Numbered from the stretch's first letter, positions 50,729 to 58,851 are shown. The stretch is DNA of 64,000 nucleotides from JAWOLE01 sp035263845 (GCA_035263845.1 DATFQY010000075.1:33262-97261); one strand, 5' to 3'. Made by a program: numbers and translations. The notes: generated by a model from the sequence alone, not told the origin.

Positions 50729-51165
50729 GCCGCGCGGCTCGCCTGGCCGCCGCCTCGATCCTTATCGTGGCGGCAGCGTTGGGCCAGGACGCCGGCCCGG
50801 TTGTCCGTCATTACCCGGCCGCCGACGTGGCGGCGGCGTTCGCGAAGGGCGCGGTGCTCTTCGACGGCGCCGGCGGCAACTACATGATCCACGCCTCGCG
50901 GCGCGAGAAGCCCGGCATGGCCGAGGTGCACGTGAAGGACGCCGACCTCATCTACGTGATGGAGGGGAGCGCGACCTTCGTGACCGGCGGCCGTGTCCTC
51001 GAGGGCAAGACGACCGCGCCCGACGAGATCCGCGGAACCTCGATCGCCGAGGGGCAGACGCGGCAGCTCTCGAAGGGCGACGTCATCATCGTCCCGAAGG
51101 GAACCCCGCACCAGTTCGCCGAGACGACGAATCCCTTCCTCTACTACGTCGTCAAGGTCCGATGA
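50725..51165 (+). CDS. Exported cupin-domain protein
   Basis: A 146-residue protein with a signal peptide (ARLAAASILIVAAALG) and one cupin fold: AEVHVKDADLIYVMEGSATF and GDVIIVPKGTPHQF, with a metal His and Glu. GTG start overlaps the GlcG-like stop (GTGA). May be a small dioxygenase, isomerase or sugar-binding module. Part of the DM13-GlcG-cupin-SMP-30 operon. Confidence 0.82.
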   Translation: MSRAARLAAASILIVAAALGQDAGPVVRHYPAADVAAAFAKGAVLFDGAGGNYMIHASRREKPGMAEVHVKDADLIYVMEGSATFVTGGRVLEGKTTAPDEIRGTSIAEGQTRQLSKGDVIIVPKGTPHQFAETTNPFLYYVVKVR

Positions 51166-51175
51166 GGAGAGCGCG

Positions 51176-52783
51176 ATGAACTGCATCCCCTTTCTCCTCG
51201 CCGTCCTGCCGCTGATTGGCGGTCCGGCTCCGCAGGACGCTCCGGACGCCAAGCCCGAGGCGGTCGTGGACCTGGCAACCTCGGAGGGCGTAAAGCGCGT
51301 CGCCGGCCAGTGGCGCTACAGCGACGCTCGGCTCGTCGAGGCGCAGTTCCCCGGCCCGGGTCCGGACAACCAGCCGACGGGCGCCGTCGGAAAGACCTGG
51401 GACGTCGAGCCTCGAGCCGGGTGGGCCGACTTCGACGACTCGAAGTGGGAGGCCATCGCGCCGGAGGCGCTCTCGGCCAGGCGCGGCGCCGGGCGTCTTG
51501 GGTTCAACTGGTACCGCATCACCGTGACCGTCCCTCAGAAGATCGGGGACTACGATCCGGCCGGCAAGACCGTCGTCTTCGAGGCGGCCGTGGACGACGC
51601 GGCCGAGGTCTGGATCGACGGAGAGCTCGCCCGCTACCTCGGGCAGCGCGGCGGCTCGATGGTCGCCGGGTGGAACGCGCCCAACCGGGTGATCGCGGCG
51701 CGTCACGTCAAGCCGGGCCAGAAGATCCAGATCGCGCTCTTCGGGATCAACGGACCGCTCTCGGCGCCGCCCACGAACTTCATCTGGGTCCGCTCCGCGA
51801 AGCTCGAGTTCCATCCCGGCGCGCCGGGGCCCGTCGCGATCACACCTGCCGAGGTCAACGTCGCCGTCGTCCGTAAGGATCCGGCTCTCGACGCGATCGT
51901 GGGGCCCAACCCGAAGGTCTTCGAGCTTGCCGAGGGTTTCGCCTTCACGGAAGGGCCGATCTGGGTCTCCGAGGAGAAGGCGCTCCTCTTCTCCGACCCC
52001 AACAGCAACGTCATTTACCGCTACTCGAGCGATGGGAAGCTCTCCGTCTTCCGGCAGCCGAGCGGCTACGCCGGCGCGGACATCTCGGAGTACGGCCAGC
52101 CGGGCTCCAACGGCCTGACGCTCGACTCGCAGCGCCGGCTGACGATCGACCAGCACGGCAACCGCCGCGTCATCCGCCTCGAGAAGGACGGTCGGGAAAC
52201 GGTCCTCCTCGACCGCTGGCAGGGCAGGCGCCTGAACAGCCCCAACGACCTCGTCTACCGCTCCGACGGAACCCTCTTCGTGACCGATCCGCCGTTCGGC
52301 CTTCCGAAGTTCTTCGACGACCCGCGCAAGGAGCTGCCCTTCTCGGGAGTGTACGCGGTCACGCCGAAGGGGAAGGCCATCCTCGTGACGAAGGATCTGA
52401 CCGGGCCCAACGGCATTGCCTTCTCGCCCGACGAGAAGTTCCTCTACGTCGGCAACTGGGACGAGAAGAGGAAGGTCGTCATGCGGTACCCGGTCCATCC
52501 GGACGGCACCGCCGGCAAGGGAGAGCTCTTTTACGACATGACCTCCGCGCCGGGTGACGACGCCATCGACGGTATGAAGGTGGATCAGAGGGGCAACCTC
52601 TATGTCTCCGGGCCGGGGGGCCTCTGGATCCTCTCGCCGGAAGGCAAACACCTCGGCACGGTCATCCTGCCCAAGCACCCTCACAACTTCGCCTGGGGCG
52701 GCGACGACGGGAAGACGCTCTACCTCTGCGCGCGCTCGGGCCTCTACAGCATCCGCCTCGGCATCGCCGGCATCCGCCCCTGA
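51176..52783 (+). CDS. Exported gluconolactonase-like protein with N-terminal sugar-binding-like domain
   Basis: A 535-residue secreted protein. After the signal peptide, residues about 40-215 resemble a galactose-binding-like (jelly-roll) domain (WADFDDSKWEAIAP, FNWYRITVTVP, AEVWIDGEL). Residues about 240-535 are an SMP-30 propeller similar to that at 48761-49804: LNSPNDLVYRSDGTLFVTDPPFG, GPNGIAFSPDEKFLYVGN, DGMKVD. Probably hydrolyses a sugar lactone outside the cytoplasm. ATG preceded by GAGGAG. Fourth gene of the operon. Confidence 0.85.
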   Translation: MNCIPFLLAVLPLIGGPAPQDAPDAKPEAVVDLATSEGVKRVAGQWRYSDARLVEAQFPGPGPDNQPTGAVGKTWDVEPRAGWADFDDSKWEAIAPEALSARRGAGRLGFNWYRITVTVPQKIGDYDPAGKTVVFEAAVDDAAEVWIDGELARYLGQRGGSMVAGWNAPNRVIAARHVKPGQKIQIALFGINGPLSAPPTNFIWVRSAKLEFHPGAPGPVAITPAEVNVAVVRKDPALDAIVGPNPKVFELAEGFAFTEGPIWVSEEKALLFSDPNSNVIYRYSSDGKLSVFRQPSGYAGADISEYGQPGSNGLTLDSQRRLTIDQHGNRRVIRLEKDGRETVLLDRWQGRRLNSPNDLVYRSDGTLFVTDPPFGLPKFFDDPRKELPFSGVYAVTPKGKAILVTKDLTGPNGIAFSPDEKFLYVGNWDEKRKVVMRYPVHPDGTAGKGELFYDMTSAPGDDAIDGMKVDQRGNLYVSGPGGLWILSPEGKHLGTVILPKHPHNFAWGGDDGKTLYLCARSGLYSIRLGIAGIRP

Positions 52784-52810
52784 AACCCGGGCCCGCGTCC
52801 CGGCATCCAA
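52781..52810 (+). promoter_or_regulatory. ECF-type promoter motif, copy 5 (second DM13 gene)
   Basis: TGAAACC (52781-52787), 16 nt, CATCCAA (52804-52810), 44 nt before the ATG at 52855. The TGA of the -35 block is the stop codon of the preceding SMP-30 gene. Confidence 0.7.
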
Positions 52811-52854
52811 CGAGACGAGCCGAAAACGAAAACGTCGAAAGAAAGGAAAGAGAG

Positions 52855-53313
52855 ATGAGTCGCAAAGGTTGGATCGGTCTGGCGGTGCTGATGCTGGGAG
52901 CGGGCGGCTGGTACGCGTTCCGCCCGGAGAGGCTCTTCGTCAACCAGAAGGTGAATGAGCAGCTTTCCGGTTCGGCCGTCGCGGTCGCGAGCGGAAACTT
53001 CCACGGGGCCGCTCACGAGACGAAGGGGATGGCGACGATCTACCGGCTCCCCGATGGAAGGCGGACGCTGCGGCTGACTCAGTTCCAGACGTCCAACGGC
53101 CCCGAGGTCCAGGTCTACCTCGGTGTGGCCGCCGACGCGACCGACAACGAGTCGGTCACGAAGGCCGGATTCGTCACACTCGGAGCAATGAAGGGCAACA
53201 TCGGCGACCAGAACTACGACATCCCGGACGGCGTGGACCTCTCGAAGTACCACTCGGTCACGATCTGGTGCCACCGCTTCGGGGTCAACTTCGGGACGGC
53301 GCCGCTGTCCTGA
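52855..53313 (+). CDS. DM13-domain protein
   Basis: A 152-residue membrane-anchored or exported protein. A short hydrophobic N-terminus (WIGLAVLMLGAGGWYAF) precedes a DM13 domain: GNFHGAAHETKG, LRLTQFQTSNGPEVQVYLG, LGAMKGNIGDQNYDIP, and HSVTIWCHRFGVNFGTAPL with the conserved Cys. Probably an extracytoplasmic redox-associated protein, related to the shorter one at 49848. It has its own motif promoter. Confidence 0.88.
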   Translation: MSRKGWIGLAVLMLGAGGWYAFRPERLFVNQKVNEQLSGSAVAVASGNFHGAAHETKGMATIYRLPDGRRTLRLTQFQTSNGPEVQVYLGVAADATDNESVTKAGFVTLGAMKGNIGDQNYDIPDGVDLSKYHSVTIWCHRFGVNFGTAPLS

Positions 53314-55346
53314 TAGACTTTTCTCTCCGAAATCAAGGTCCGGCGCCGCCTCTCGGGCGGCGCCTCTGCCTTTCGGAGGCTGCCACGGACGAGACGAGCG
53401 AACAGGCCCGGCGCGTCGAAGAGCTGGAGACGGAGCTCCGGCATCTCCGGGAGGACCTGCGGGAGAGCGAGCAGTTCAACACCCGCATCCTGGAGGCCAG
53501 CCGTGACTGCGTGAAGGTCCTCGACCTGGAGGGCCGGCTCCTCTCCATGAACAAGGGCGGGATGGAGATGCTCGAGATCTGCGACTTCGGCCCGCTCAAG
53601 AACTCCTATTGGATCGACTTCTGGGAAGGAAACGACCGGGCAGCCGCGAAGTCCGCGGTCGAAGCCGCGAGGGAAGGCGGAATGGGGCGCTTCGTCGGCT
53701 TCTTCCCGACGACGCAGACCCGCAAGCCGATGTGGTTCGACGTCGTCGTCAGCCCGATCCTCGCTCCCGACGGCAAGCCCGAGCGCCTCGTCGCGCTCTC
53801 CCGCGACGTCACCGAGAGGAAGCGCGCCGAGGACATGCTCCGCACGATCACGGAGGGGACCTCCTCGGTCACGGGCAAGGAGTTCTTTCGGTGCCTGGTG
53901 CAGCACCTCGCCATGGGCCTGATGGTTCGCTACGCGTTCCTCGCCGAGTGCCGCGACAGGAAGCACGCCCGCTCCGTCGCGTTCTGGGAGGGGAGCGGCT
54001 TCGGCGAGAACTTCGAGTACGACGTCGCCGGGACTCCATGCAACAACGTGCTGGAGGGGCGCACGTGCTTCTACCCCAACCGCCTCCAGGCGCTCTTCCC
54101 CGAGGACGTCGGCCTTGCCTCCTGGCAGGCGGAGAGCTACCTGGGCGTGCCGCTGCTGGATTCCATGAGCCGGATCATCGGCCACCTGGTCATCCTCAAC
54201 GACCGGCCCATGGAGCAGGATCCGCTGCTCGTCTCGGTGCTGGAGACGTTCGCGTCGCGGGCGGGAGCGGAGCTCGAGCGGCAGGAGGCCGACGACAAGC
54301 TTCGCGCGGCGATGGCCGAGGTCGAGTCGCTCAAGAACCGCCTCCAGGCGGAAAACCTGTACCTGCAGGAGGAGATCCGCACCGAGCACAACTTCGAGGA
54401 GATCGTGGGTAACAGCCCGCCTCTCCTGGCGGCGCTGTCGCAGGTCGAGCACGTCGCTTCGACGGACTCGACGGTCCTCCTCATGGGGGAGACCGGGACC
54501 GGCAAGGAGCTCTTCGCGCGTGCGATCCACAGCCGGAGCGCCCGGCGCGAGAGGCCGCTGGTCAAGGTCAACTGCGGAGCGATCCCGGCCGGCCTCGTCG
54601 AGAGCGAGCTCTTCGGCCACGTCCGCGGCGCCTTCACGGGCGCGCTCGAGAAACGGGTCGGCCGCTTCGAGCTGGCCAACGGCGGAACGATTTTCCTGGA
54701 TGAAGTCTCGGAGCTGCCGCTCGAGACCCAGGTCAAGCTCCTTCGCGTCCTTCAGGAAAAGGAGTTCGAGCCGGTCGGCGGCAGCCGCACCGTCCGCGTC
54801 AACGTCCGGGTCCTTGCCGCGAGCAACCGGGAGCTGGAAGAGGCAGTTTCCTCCGGCGCCTTCCGGGCGGACCTGTTCTACCGGTTGAACGTCTTCCCGA
54901 TCCGGGTGCCGGCGCTTCGGCAGAGGAGGGGAGACATCCCGCTGCTGGTGACGTTCTTTCTCGGCAGTCTCTCCAAACAGCTCGGCAAGCGGCTCGACGG
55001 CGTCTCCCGCGCGAGCATGGATCGGTTGACGGCCTATCCCTGGCCGGGGAACGTCCGGGAGCTGCAGAACGTCGTCGAGCGCGCCGCGATCCTCGCCCGG
55101 GGCCCGATCCTGGAGATCGAGCAGGACATGCTCGCGCCTTCGAAATCGGGCGCGGTCGAGGCGGACGGCTCCCGGACACTGGAAGAGATCGAGCGCTCCC
55201 ACATCCGCGCGGCCCTGAAGTCCACCGGCGGCGTCGTCGAGGGACCGCGAGGCGCCGCGAACATCCTCGGGATCCATCCGAACACGCTTCGTAGCCGCAT
55301 CAAGCGGCTTGGCCTCGACCGGGTCCGCTCCCACGAGATTTCGTAG
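53268..55346 (+). CDS. Sigma-54-dependent activator with PAS and GAF domains; start uncertain
   Basis: A protein of up to 692 residues. Order: coiled coil, PAS (about 60-185), GAF (about 190-345), AAA+ domain with Walker A GETGTGKE, the sigma-54 contact loop GAFTGA and a Walker B GGTIFLDEV, then a Fis-type HTH (IHPNTLRSRIKRLGL). It should activate RpoN promoters in response to a small-molecule signal bound by GAF. The only canonical start is GTG at 53268, inside the DM13 gene; a good GGAGG at 53375-53379 instead points to an ACG at 53385, after a strong hairpin, giving 653 residues. A terminator follows at 55365. Confidence 0.9.
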   Translation: MPPLRGQLRDGAAVLIDFSLRNQGPAPPLGRRLCLSEAATDETSEQARRVEELETELRHLREDLRESEQFNTRILEASRDCVKVLDLEGRLLSMNKGGMEMLEICDFGPLKNSYWIDFWEGNDRAAAKSAVEAAREGGMGRFVGFFPTTQTRKPMWFDVVVSPILAPDGKPERLVALSRDVTERKRAEDMLRTITEGTSSVTGKEFFRCLVQHLAMGLMVRYAFLAECRDRKHARSVAFWEGSGFGENFEYDVAGTPCNNVLEGRTCFYPNRLQALFPEDVGLASWQAESYLGVPLLDSMSRIIGHLVILNDRPMEQDPLLVSVLETFASRAGAELERQEADDKLRAAMAEVESLKNRLQAENLYLQEEIRTEHNFEEIVGNSPPLLAALSQVEHVASTDSTVLLMGETGTGKELFARAIHSRSARRERPLVKVNCGAIPAGLVESELFGHVRGAFTGALEKRVGRFELANGGTIFLDEVSELPLETQVKLLRVLQEKEFEPVGGSRTVRVNVRVLAASNRELEEAVSSGAFRADLFYRLNVFPIRVPALRQRRGDIPLLVTFFLGSLSKQLGKRLDGVSRASMDRLTAYPWPGNVRELQNVVERAAILARGPILEIEQDMLAPSKSGAVEADGSRTLEEIERSHIRAALKSTGGVVEGPRGAANILGIHPNTLRSRIKRLGLDRVRSHEIS
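53342..53364 (+). promoter_or_regulatory. Strong hairpin at the 5' side of the sigma-54 activator gene
   Basis: GGCGCCGCC-TCTCG-GGCGGCGCC, a perfect 9-bp stem. It could be an attenuator or the end of the DM13 transcript; the following sequence is not a T run. It supports a true gene start downstream of it. Confidence 0.45.
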
Positions 55347-55364
55347 TTTCCACCAAATTTGAGG

Positions 55365-55395
55365 GCGGCCAAAGTGGCCGACACGGCCGCTTTTT
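55365..55395 (+). terminator. Rho-independent terminator after the sigma-54 activator
   Basis: GCGGCC (55365-55370) with GGCCGC (55385-55390) around a 14-nt loop that can pair further (GGCC/GGCC), followed by TTTTT. Confidence 0.65.
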
Positions 55396-55494
55396 CGTTC
55401 AAGCCTTTTCCTGTCAGCAGTTGCAGCAATGGCAGCGACTTCGGGAAACCGGGTACGCCGCTTGCCTTTGTAAGGCGTCGAGAACAACGCACCG

Positions 55495-55767
55495 ATGCTC
55501 AAGATCACGAAGCTCGAACCCGTGAGGGACGGATCGGTCCTCAAGCTCGAGGGAAGGCTGGTGGGGCCCTGGGTCGCGCAGCTGCGAGAGGTCGCGGAGG
55601 CCGAGCTGGCGCAGGACCGGCCCCTGGCTTTCGAGGTCTCTGAGGTGAGCTTCGTGGATCGCCGGGGAGAAGAGCTTCTTCGCGAGCTCGTCGCCCGGAG
55701 GGTTCGCCTGGAGGGGCCGTCGGGATTCGTACGGGAGCTTCTCAGAGGCAACGGAGGCGCCAGATGA
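55495..55767 (+). CDS. STAS-domain-like protein next to an ECF sigma factor
   Basis: A 90-residue protein with the STAS fold pattern: LKLEGRLVGPWV, LAFEVSEVSFVDRRGEELLREL. In anti-anti-sigma factors the loop is DSSG with a phosphorylatable Ser; here it is DRRG, so phospho-switching of the usual kind is unlikely. ATGA overlap with the sigma factor gene implies one transcript and a linked function, for example as a partner that controls access of the sigma factor or its anti-sigma factor. Confidence 0.8.
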   Translation: MLKITKLEPVRDGSVLKLEGRLVGPWVAQLREVAEAELAQDRPLAFEVSEVSFVDRRGEELLRELVARRVRLEGPSGFVRELLRGNGGAR

Positions 55768-56396
55768 AGACCACTGCCAACACGGTCCCATCCGCGACCC
55801 GGGAGAGCGCCGGGGAGGAGCAGTTTCTCGACCGGCTTCGGGCGGGCGACGAGTGCGCGTTCGAAGTCCTGGTCCGACTTCACGGAGGTCGGATGCTGGC
55901 GATCGCGCGGCAGTTTCTCTCCCGCAACGAGGATGCCCAGGACGCCGTGCAGGAGGCCTTCCTCTCCGCGTTTCGCTCCGTCGGCGGTTTTCGGGGAGGA
56001 AGCTCGCTCTCGACGTGGCTTCACCGCATCGTCGTCAACGCGTGCCTGATGAAGATCCGCGGGGCTTCCCGGCGGCCCGAGACCCCGATCGAAGAGCTTC
56101 TCCCGGCCTTCGACGAGACCGGGCACCACGCCGCCCCCGTCGAGGACTGGGCGGTCAGCCCTGAAAAGGCGATGCTCTCCCGGGAGACCCGGGAGCGCGT
56201 GCGTGCGGCCATCGAGAAGCTTCCGGCCTCCTACCGAACCGTCCTCGTTCTTCGCGACATCCAGGAGCTTTCGACCGAGGAGACGGCCGAGGTCCTCTCG
56301 CTGACCCGCACGGCCGTGAAGGTCCGCCTCCACCGCGCCCGCCTGGCCCTGCGGGGACTTCTCGCCCCCATGTTCACAGCCCCCGGCGAGGCGTGA
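55764..56396 (+). CDS. ECF-type RNA polymerase sigma factor
   Basis: A 210-residue sigma-70 family protein. Region 2 (about 22-95) has the DAQDAVQEAFLSAFRSVGGFRG helix pair with the STWLHRIVVNACL element; region 4 (about 145-200) has ELSTEETAEVLSLTRTAVKVRLHRARLALR, a -35-recognising HTH. Linker residues 105-140 are acidic. No anti-sigma gene is next to it, but an orphan zf-HC2 gene is at 34346. It is the most likely candidate in this window for the six motif promoters, though I cannot prove that. Confidence 0.93.
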   Translation: MKTTANTVPSATRESAGEEQFLDRLRAGDECAFEVLVRLHGGRMLAIARQFLSRNEDAQDAVQEAFLSAFRSVGGFRGGSSLSTWLHRIVVNACLMKIRGASRRPETPIEELLPAFDETGHHAAPVEDWAVSPEKAMLSRETRERVRAAIEKLPASYRTVLVLRDIQELSTEETAEVLSLTRTAVKVRLHRARLALRGLLAPMFTAPGEA

Positions 56397-56432
56397 GGAG
56401 AGGTTCTCTGTTCCCGAGGGTTCTCCCATGCC

Positions 56433-56528
56433 GTAGGGGAGGGGCTTGCCCCTCCCGTCATGACGGTCGTTAAGGTGGCACTGCCTGCATTACAAGTTGG
56501 TGGCGGGAGGCCCAAGGGCCTCCCCTAC
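56433..56528. repeat. MITE-like 96-bp element with terminal inverted repeats
   Basis: It begins GTAGGGGAGG (GTAGGGGAGGGGC, then TT, GCCCCTCCC) and ends CCTCCCCTAC (GGGAGGCCC, AA, GGGCCTCCC, CTAC). Each end is itself a hairpin, and the ends are inverted copies. No ORF inside. It sits between the sigma factor gene and panE. A solitary end copy lies at 44505-44528. Confidence 0.65.
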
Positions 56529-56560
56529 AGCGCGACCGGGGCCATATCATCGGGAAGAGA

Positions 56561-57478
56561 ATGAGAATCGCGGTGATCGGCGCCGGCGGAGTGGGAGGCT
56601 ACTTCGGCGCCTCGATGGCCCGCGCGGGCCACGAGGTGAAGTTCCTCGCGCGAGGCCCGCACCTCGAAGCGATCCGCTCCCGCGGGATGGAAGTGCGCGA
56701 GCCCGAGGGATCCTGGAAGGTCCCGGCGGTCGCCACCTCGGTCGCGGCGGAGCTGTTGCCGGCGGACTTCGCGATCGTCGCCGTCAAGAGTTACTCGGTG
56801 GCCGAGGTCGCGCCGGCGGTCCGGCAGGTCGCGGAGGGAGGCGGCGTCGCCGTCCCCCTTTTGAACGGCGTCGAGGCCTTCGAGACGCTCGCCGGATTCG
56901 GCGTGCCCCGGGAAAGGATGCTCGCCGGACTGGCGGTCATCAGCGCGGAGAAGTCCGGGCCGGGGGTGATCACTCGCAGGAGCGACTTCCGCCGCGTCGT
57001 CGTCGGGGAGCGCTCGGGCGGCCCCTCGGAGCGCGCTGAGCGCATCGCGGCGGCGTTCCGCGACGGCGGAACGGAAGCCAGCGCCTCGCAGGACATCGCC
57101 GTGGACCTCTGGCGAAAGTTCCTGTTTCTGACGACGATCGCCGCGGTCTGCGGCCTCTCGCGGGCACCCATCGGGGCAGTCCTGCAGGCTCCCCTGGGCC
57201 CCGAGCTCGTCGATCGGGCGGGCCGGGAGATCGCCGCGGTCGCGCGGGCCAGGGGAGTCGCGCTGCCGGCGGGCGAGGAGGACAAGGTCCTCCCGATGGT
57301 CCGCGGCCTGCAGCCGCATTTGAAGCCGAGCTTCCTTCTCGACGTCGAGCGCGGCGGTCCCAACGAGCTCGACGTCCTGAGCGGGGCCGTCTCCCGCTAC
57401 GGCCGCGAAAGCGGCGTTGCGACGCCCATTCACGACACCGCCGTCGCCGCACTTTCCGCCGCGGCCAGCCCGGCCTGA
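56561..57478 (+). CDS. panE: 2-dehydropantoate 2-reductase (ketopantoate reductase)
   Basis: A 305-residue NADPH-dependent reductase in pantothenate/CoA synthesis. N-terminal Rossmann motif GAGGVGGYFGASMARAGHEV, LLNGVEAFE, and the catalytic Lys in WRKFLFL near residue 185. Length and motif order are normal. PanE homologs also include other 2-ketoacid reductases, so pantothenate assignment is likely but not certain. It lies between the MITE-like element and promoter copy 6; its TGA stop begins that promoter. Confidence 0.88.
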   Translation: MRIAVIGAGGVGGYFGASMARAGHEVKFLARGPHLEAIRSRGMEVREPEGSWKVPAVATSVAAELLPADFAIVAVKSYSVAEVAPAVRQVAEGGGVAVPLLNGVEAFETLAGFGVPRERMLAGLAVISAEKSGPGVITRRSDFRRVVVGERSGGPSERAERIAAAFRDGGTEASASQDIAVDLWRKFLFLTTIAAVCGLSRAPIGAVLQAPLGPELVDRAGREIAAVARARGVALPAGEEDKVLPMVRGLQPHLKPSFLLDVERGGPNELDVLSGAVSRYGRESGVATPIHDTAVAALSAAASPA

Positions 57479-57504
57479 AACCGCCCTCCTCCCATGGCAT
57501 CCAA
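57476..57504 (+). promoter_or_regulatory. ECF-type promoter motif, copy 6 (zinc ribbon-GDH-GH63 operon)
   Basis: TGAAACC (57476-57482), 15 nt, CATCCAA (57498-57504), 27 nt before the ATG at 57532. Its TGA is the panE stop codon. Confidence 0.72.
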
Positions 57505-57531
57505 CGGTTGTCAGCACGAAAGGAAAGGGCG

Positions 57532-57750
57532 ATGAAGACGCTGGTCACCTGTTACCGCTGCAACCTGCCGATGATTCCCCAGCGCGAGCCGCTCGACCTC
57601 TCCTGGGCCGGAGACGGGCCGAACGCCGCGGACATCGAGTTCCGCGGGATCCTCGTGGAAGTCCACCGCTGCCCCTCGTGCGCCGGCGTCGCGACGAGGC
57701 CGGTGACGATCCAGCTGCCCGAGCGCGCTCGACTGGCGGCGGCCGTCTGA
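57532..57750 (+). CDS. Small zinc-ribbon protein (paralog of 48537-48764)
   Basis: A 72-residue protein with TCYRCNL and RCPSC separated by about 40 residues, predicted zinc ribbon. ATG at 57532 follows AAAGG. It resembles the small protein at 48537 in size and arrangement, and both occur in operons driven by the same promoter motif. First gene of the GDH-GH63 operon. Function unknown. Confidence 0.7.
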   Translation: MKTLVTCYRCNLPMIPQREPLDLSWAGDGPNAADIEFRGILVEVHRCPSCAGVATRPVTIQLPERARLAAAV

Positions 57751-57754
57751 GGTC

Positions 57755-58851
57755 ATGAAGGCCGTCGCCGTTCTCCCGCGCAACCCGGGCTCGGTTCACC
57801 TGGCCGACCTGCCCCGGCCGTCGGTGTCCGACGTCCCGGGCGGACGCGGGGTCCTCATCCGGGTCCTTCGCTGCGGCGTGGATGGGACCGACAAGGAGAT
57901 CAGCGCCGGCGAGTACGGCGCGGCGCCCGCGGGCTCGAGCTTCCTCGTGCTCGGCCACGAGAACTTCGGCCGCGTCGAAGCCGTGGGGGAGAACGTCTCG
58001 GAGGTCGCGCCGGGCGACTACGTCGTAGCGACGGTGCGGCGCCCCGGCAAAAGCCTCTACGACGTCATCGGGACCTCCGACATGACGACGGACGACTCCT
58101 ACTTCGAGCACGGCATCAACCTGCTCCACGGGTTCCTGACGGAGTATTCCGTCGACGACGCCGACTTCGTGGTCAAGATCCCGAAGGGGCTGAAGGACGT
58201 CGCCGTGCTGCTCGAGCCCCTGACGGTCGCCGAGAAGGGGATCGCCCAGGCCTGGGAGATCCAGCGGCGCCTACGCGTCTGGAAGCCGCGGCGGGCCGCG
58301 GTCATGGGGGCTGGCACGATCGGCCTGCTCGCGACCCTCGTCCTGCGCCTGCGCGGCCTCTCCGTCACGACCTTCGGCCTGACGCCGAGGCCGTATCTGA
58401 ACTCCGACCTGCTCGAAGCTCTCGGCGCGCGGTACGTCTCGACGAAGGAGACGCCGCTCCTCGAGGAGGCCAGGAGGAGCGGACCGTACGACGTCATCTT
58501 CGAGGCGACCGGTTTTTCTCCGATCGTCTTCGAGAGCATGCAGGCTCTCGGCAAGAACGGCGTGCTGGTCCTCTCGAGCGTCACCGGCGGCAATCGCGAG
58601 GTCACAGTTCCCGCCGACAAAATCAACCTGGACTTCGTCCTCGGCAACAAGGTCATGGTCGGAACTGTCAATGCGAACCGGGAGTACTTCGAGAGCGGCG
58701 TGAGAGACATGGCCCAGGCGGAATCGGAGTACCCGGGCTGGCTCGGGAAGCTTTTGACGCACCCGGTCCGGGGGTTGGAGAATTACCGGCAGCTCTTCGA
58801 CGCGCTAAACGGCGCGAAGGGCGCGATCAAGGTGTACTGCGAGATCGCACC

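Noticed and set aside
55431..55470. GAAACC followed about 15 nt later by CTTTGTAA before the STAS gene, as a seventh motif copy
   Set aside because: The -35-like block fits but the -10 block does not match CATCCAA, so I did not count it.
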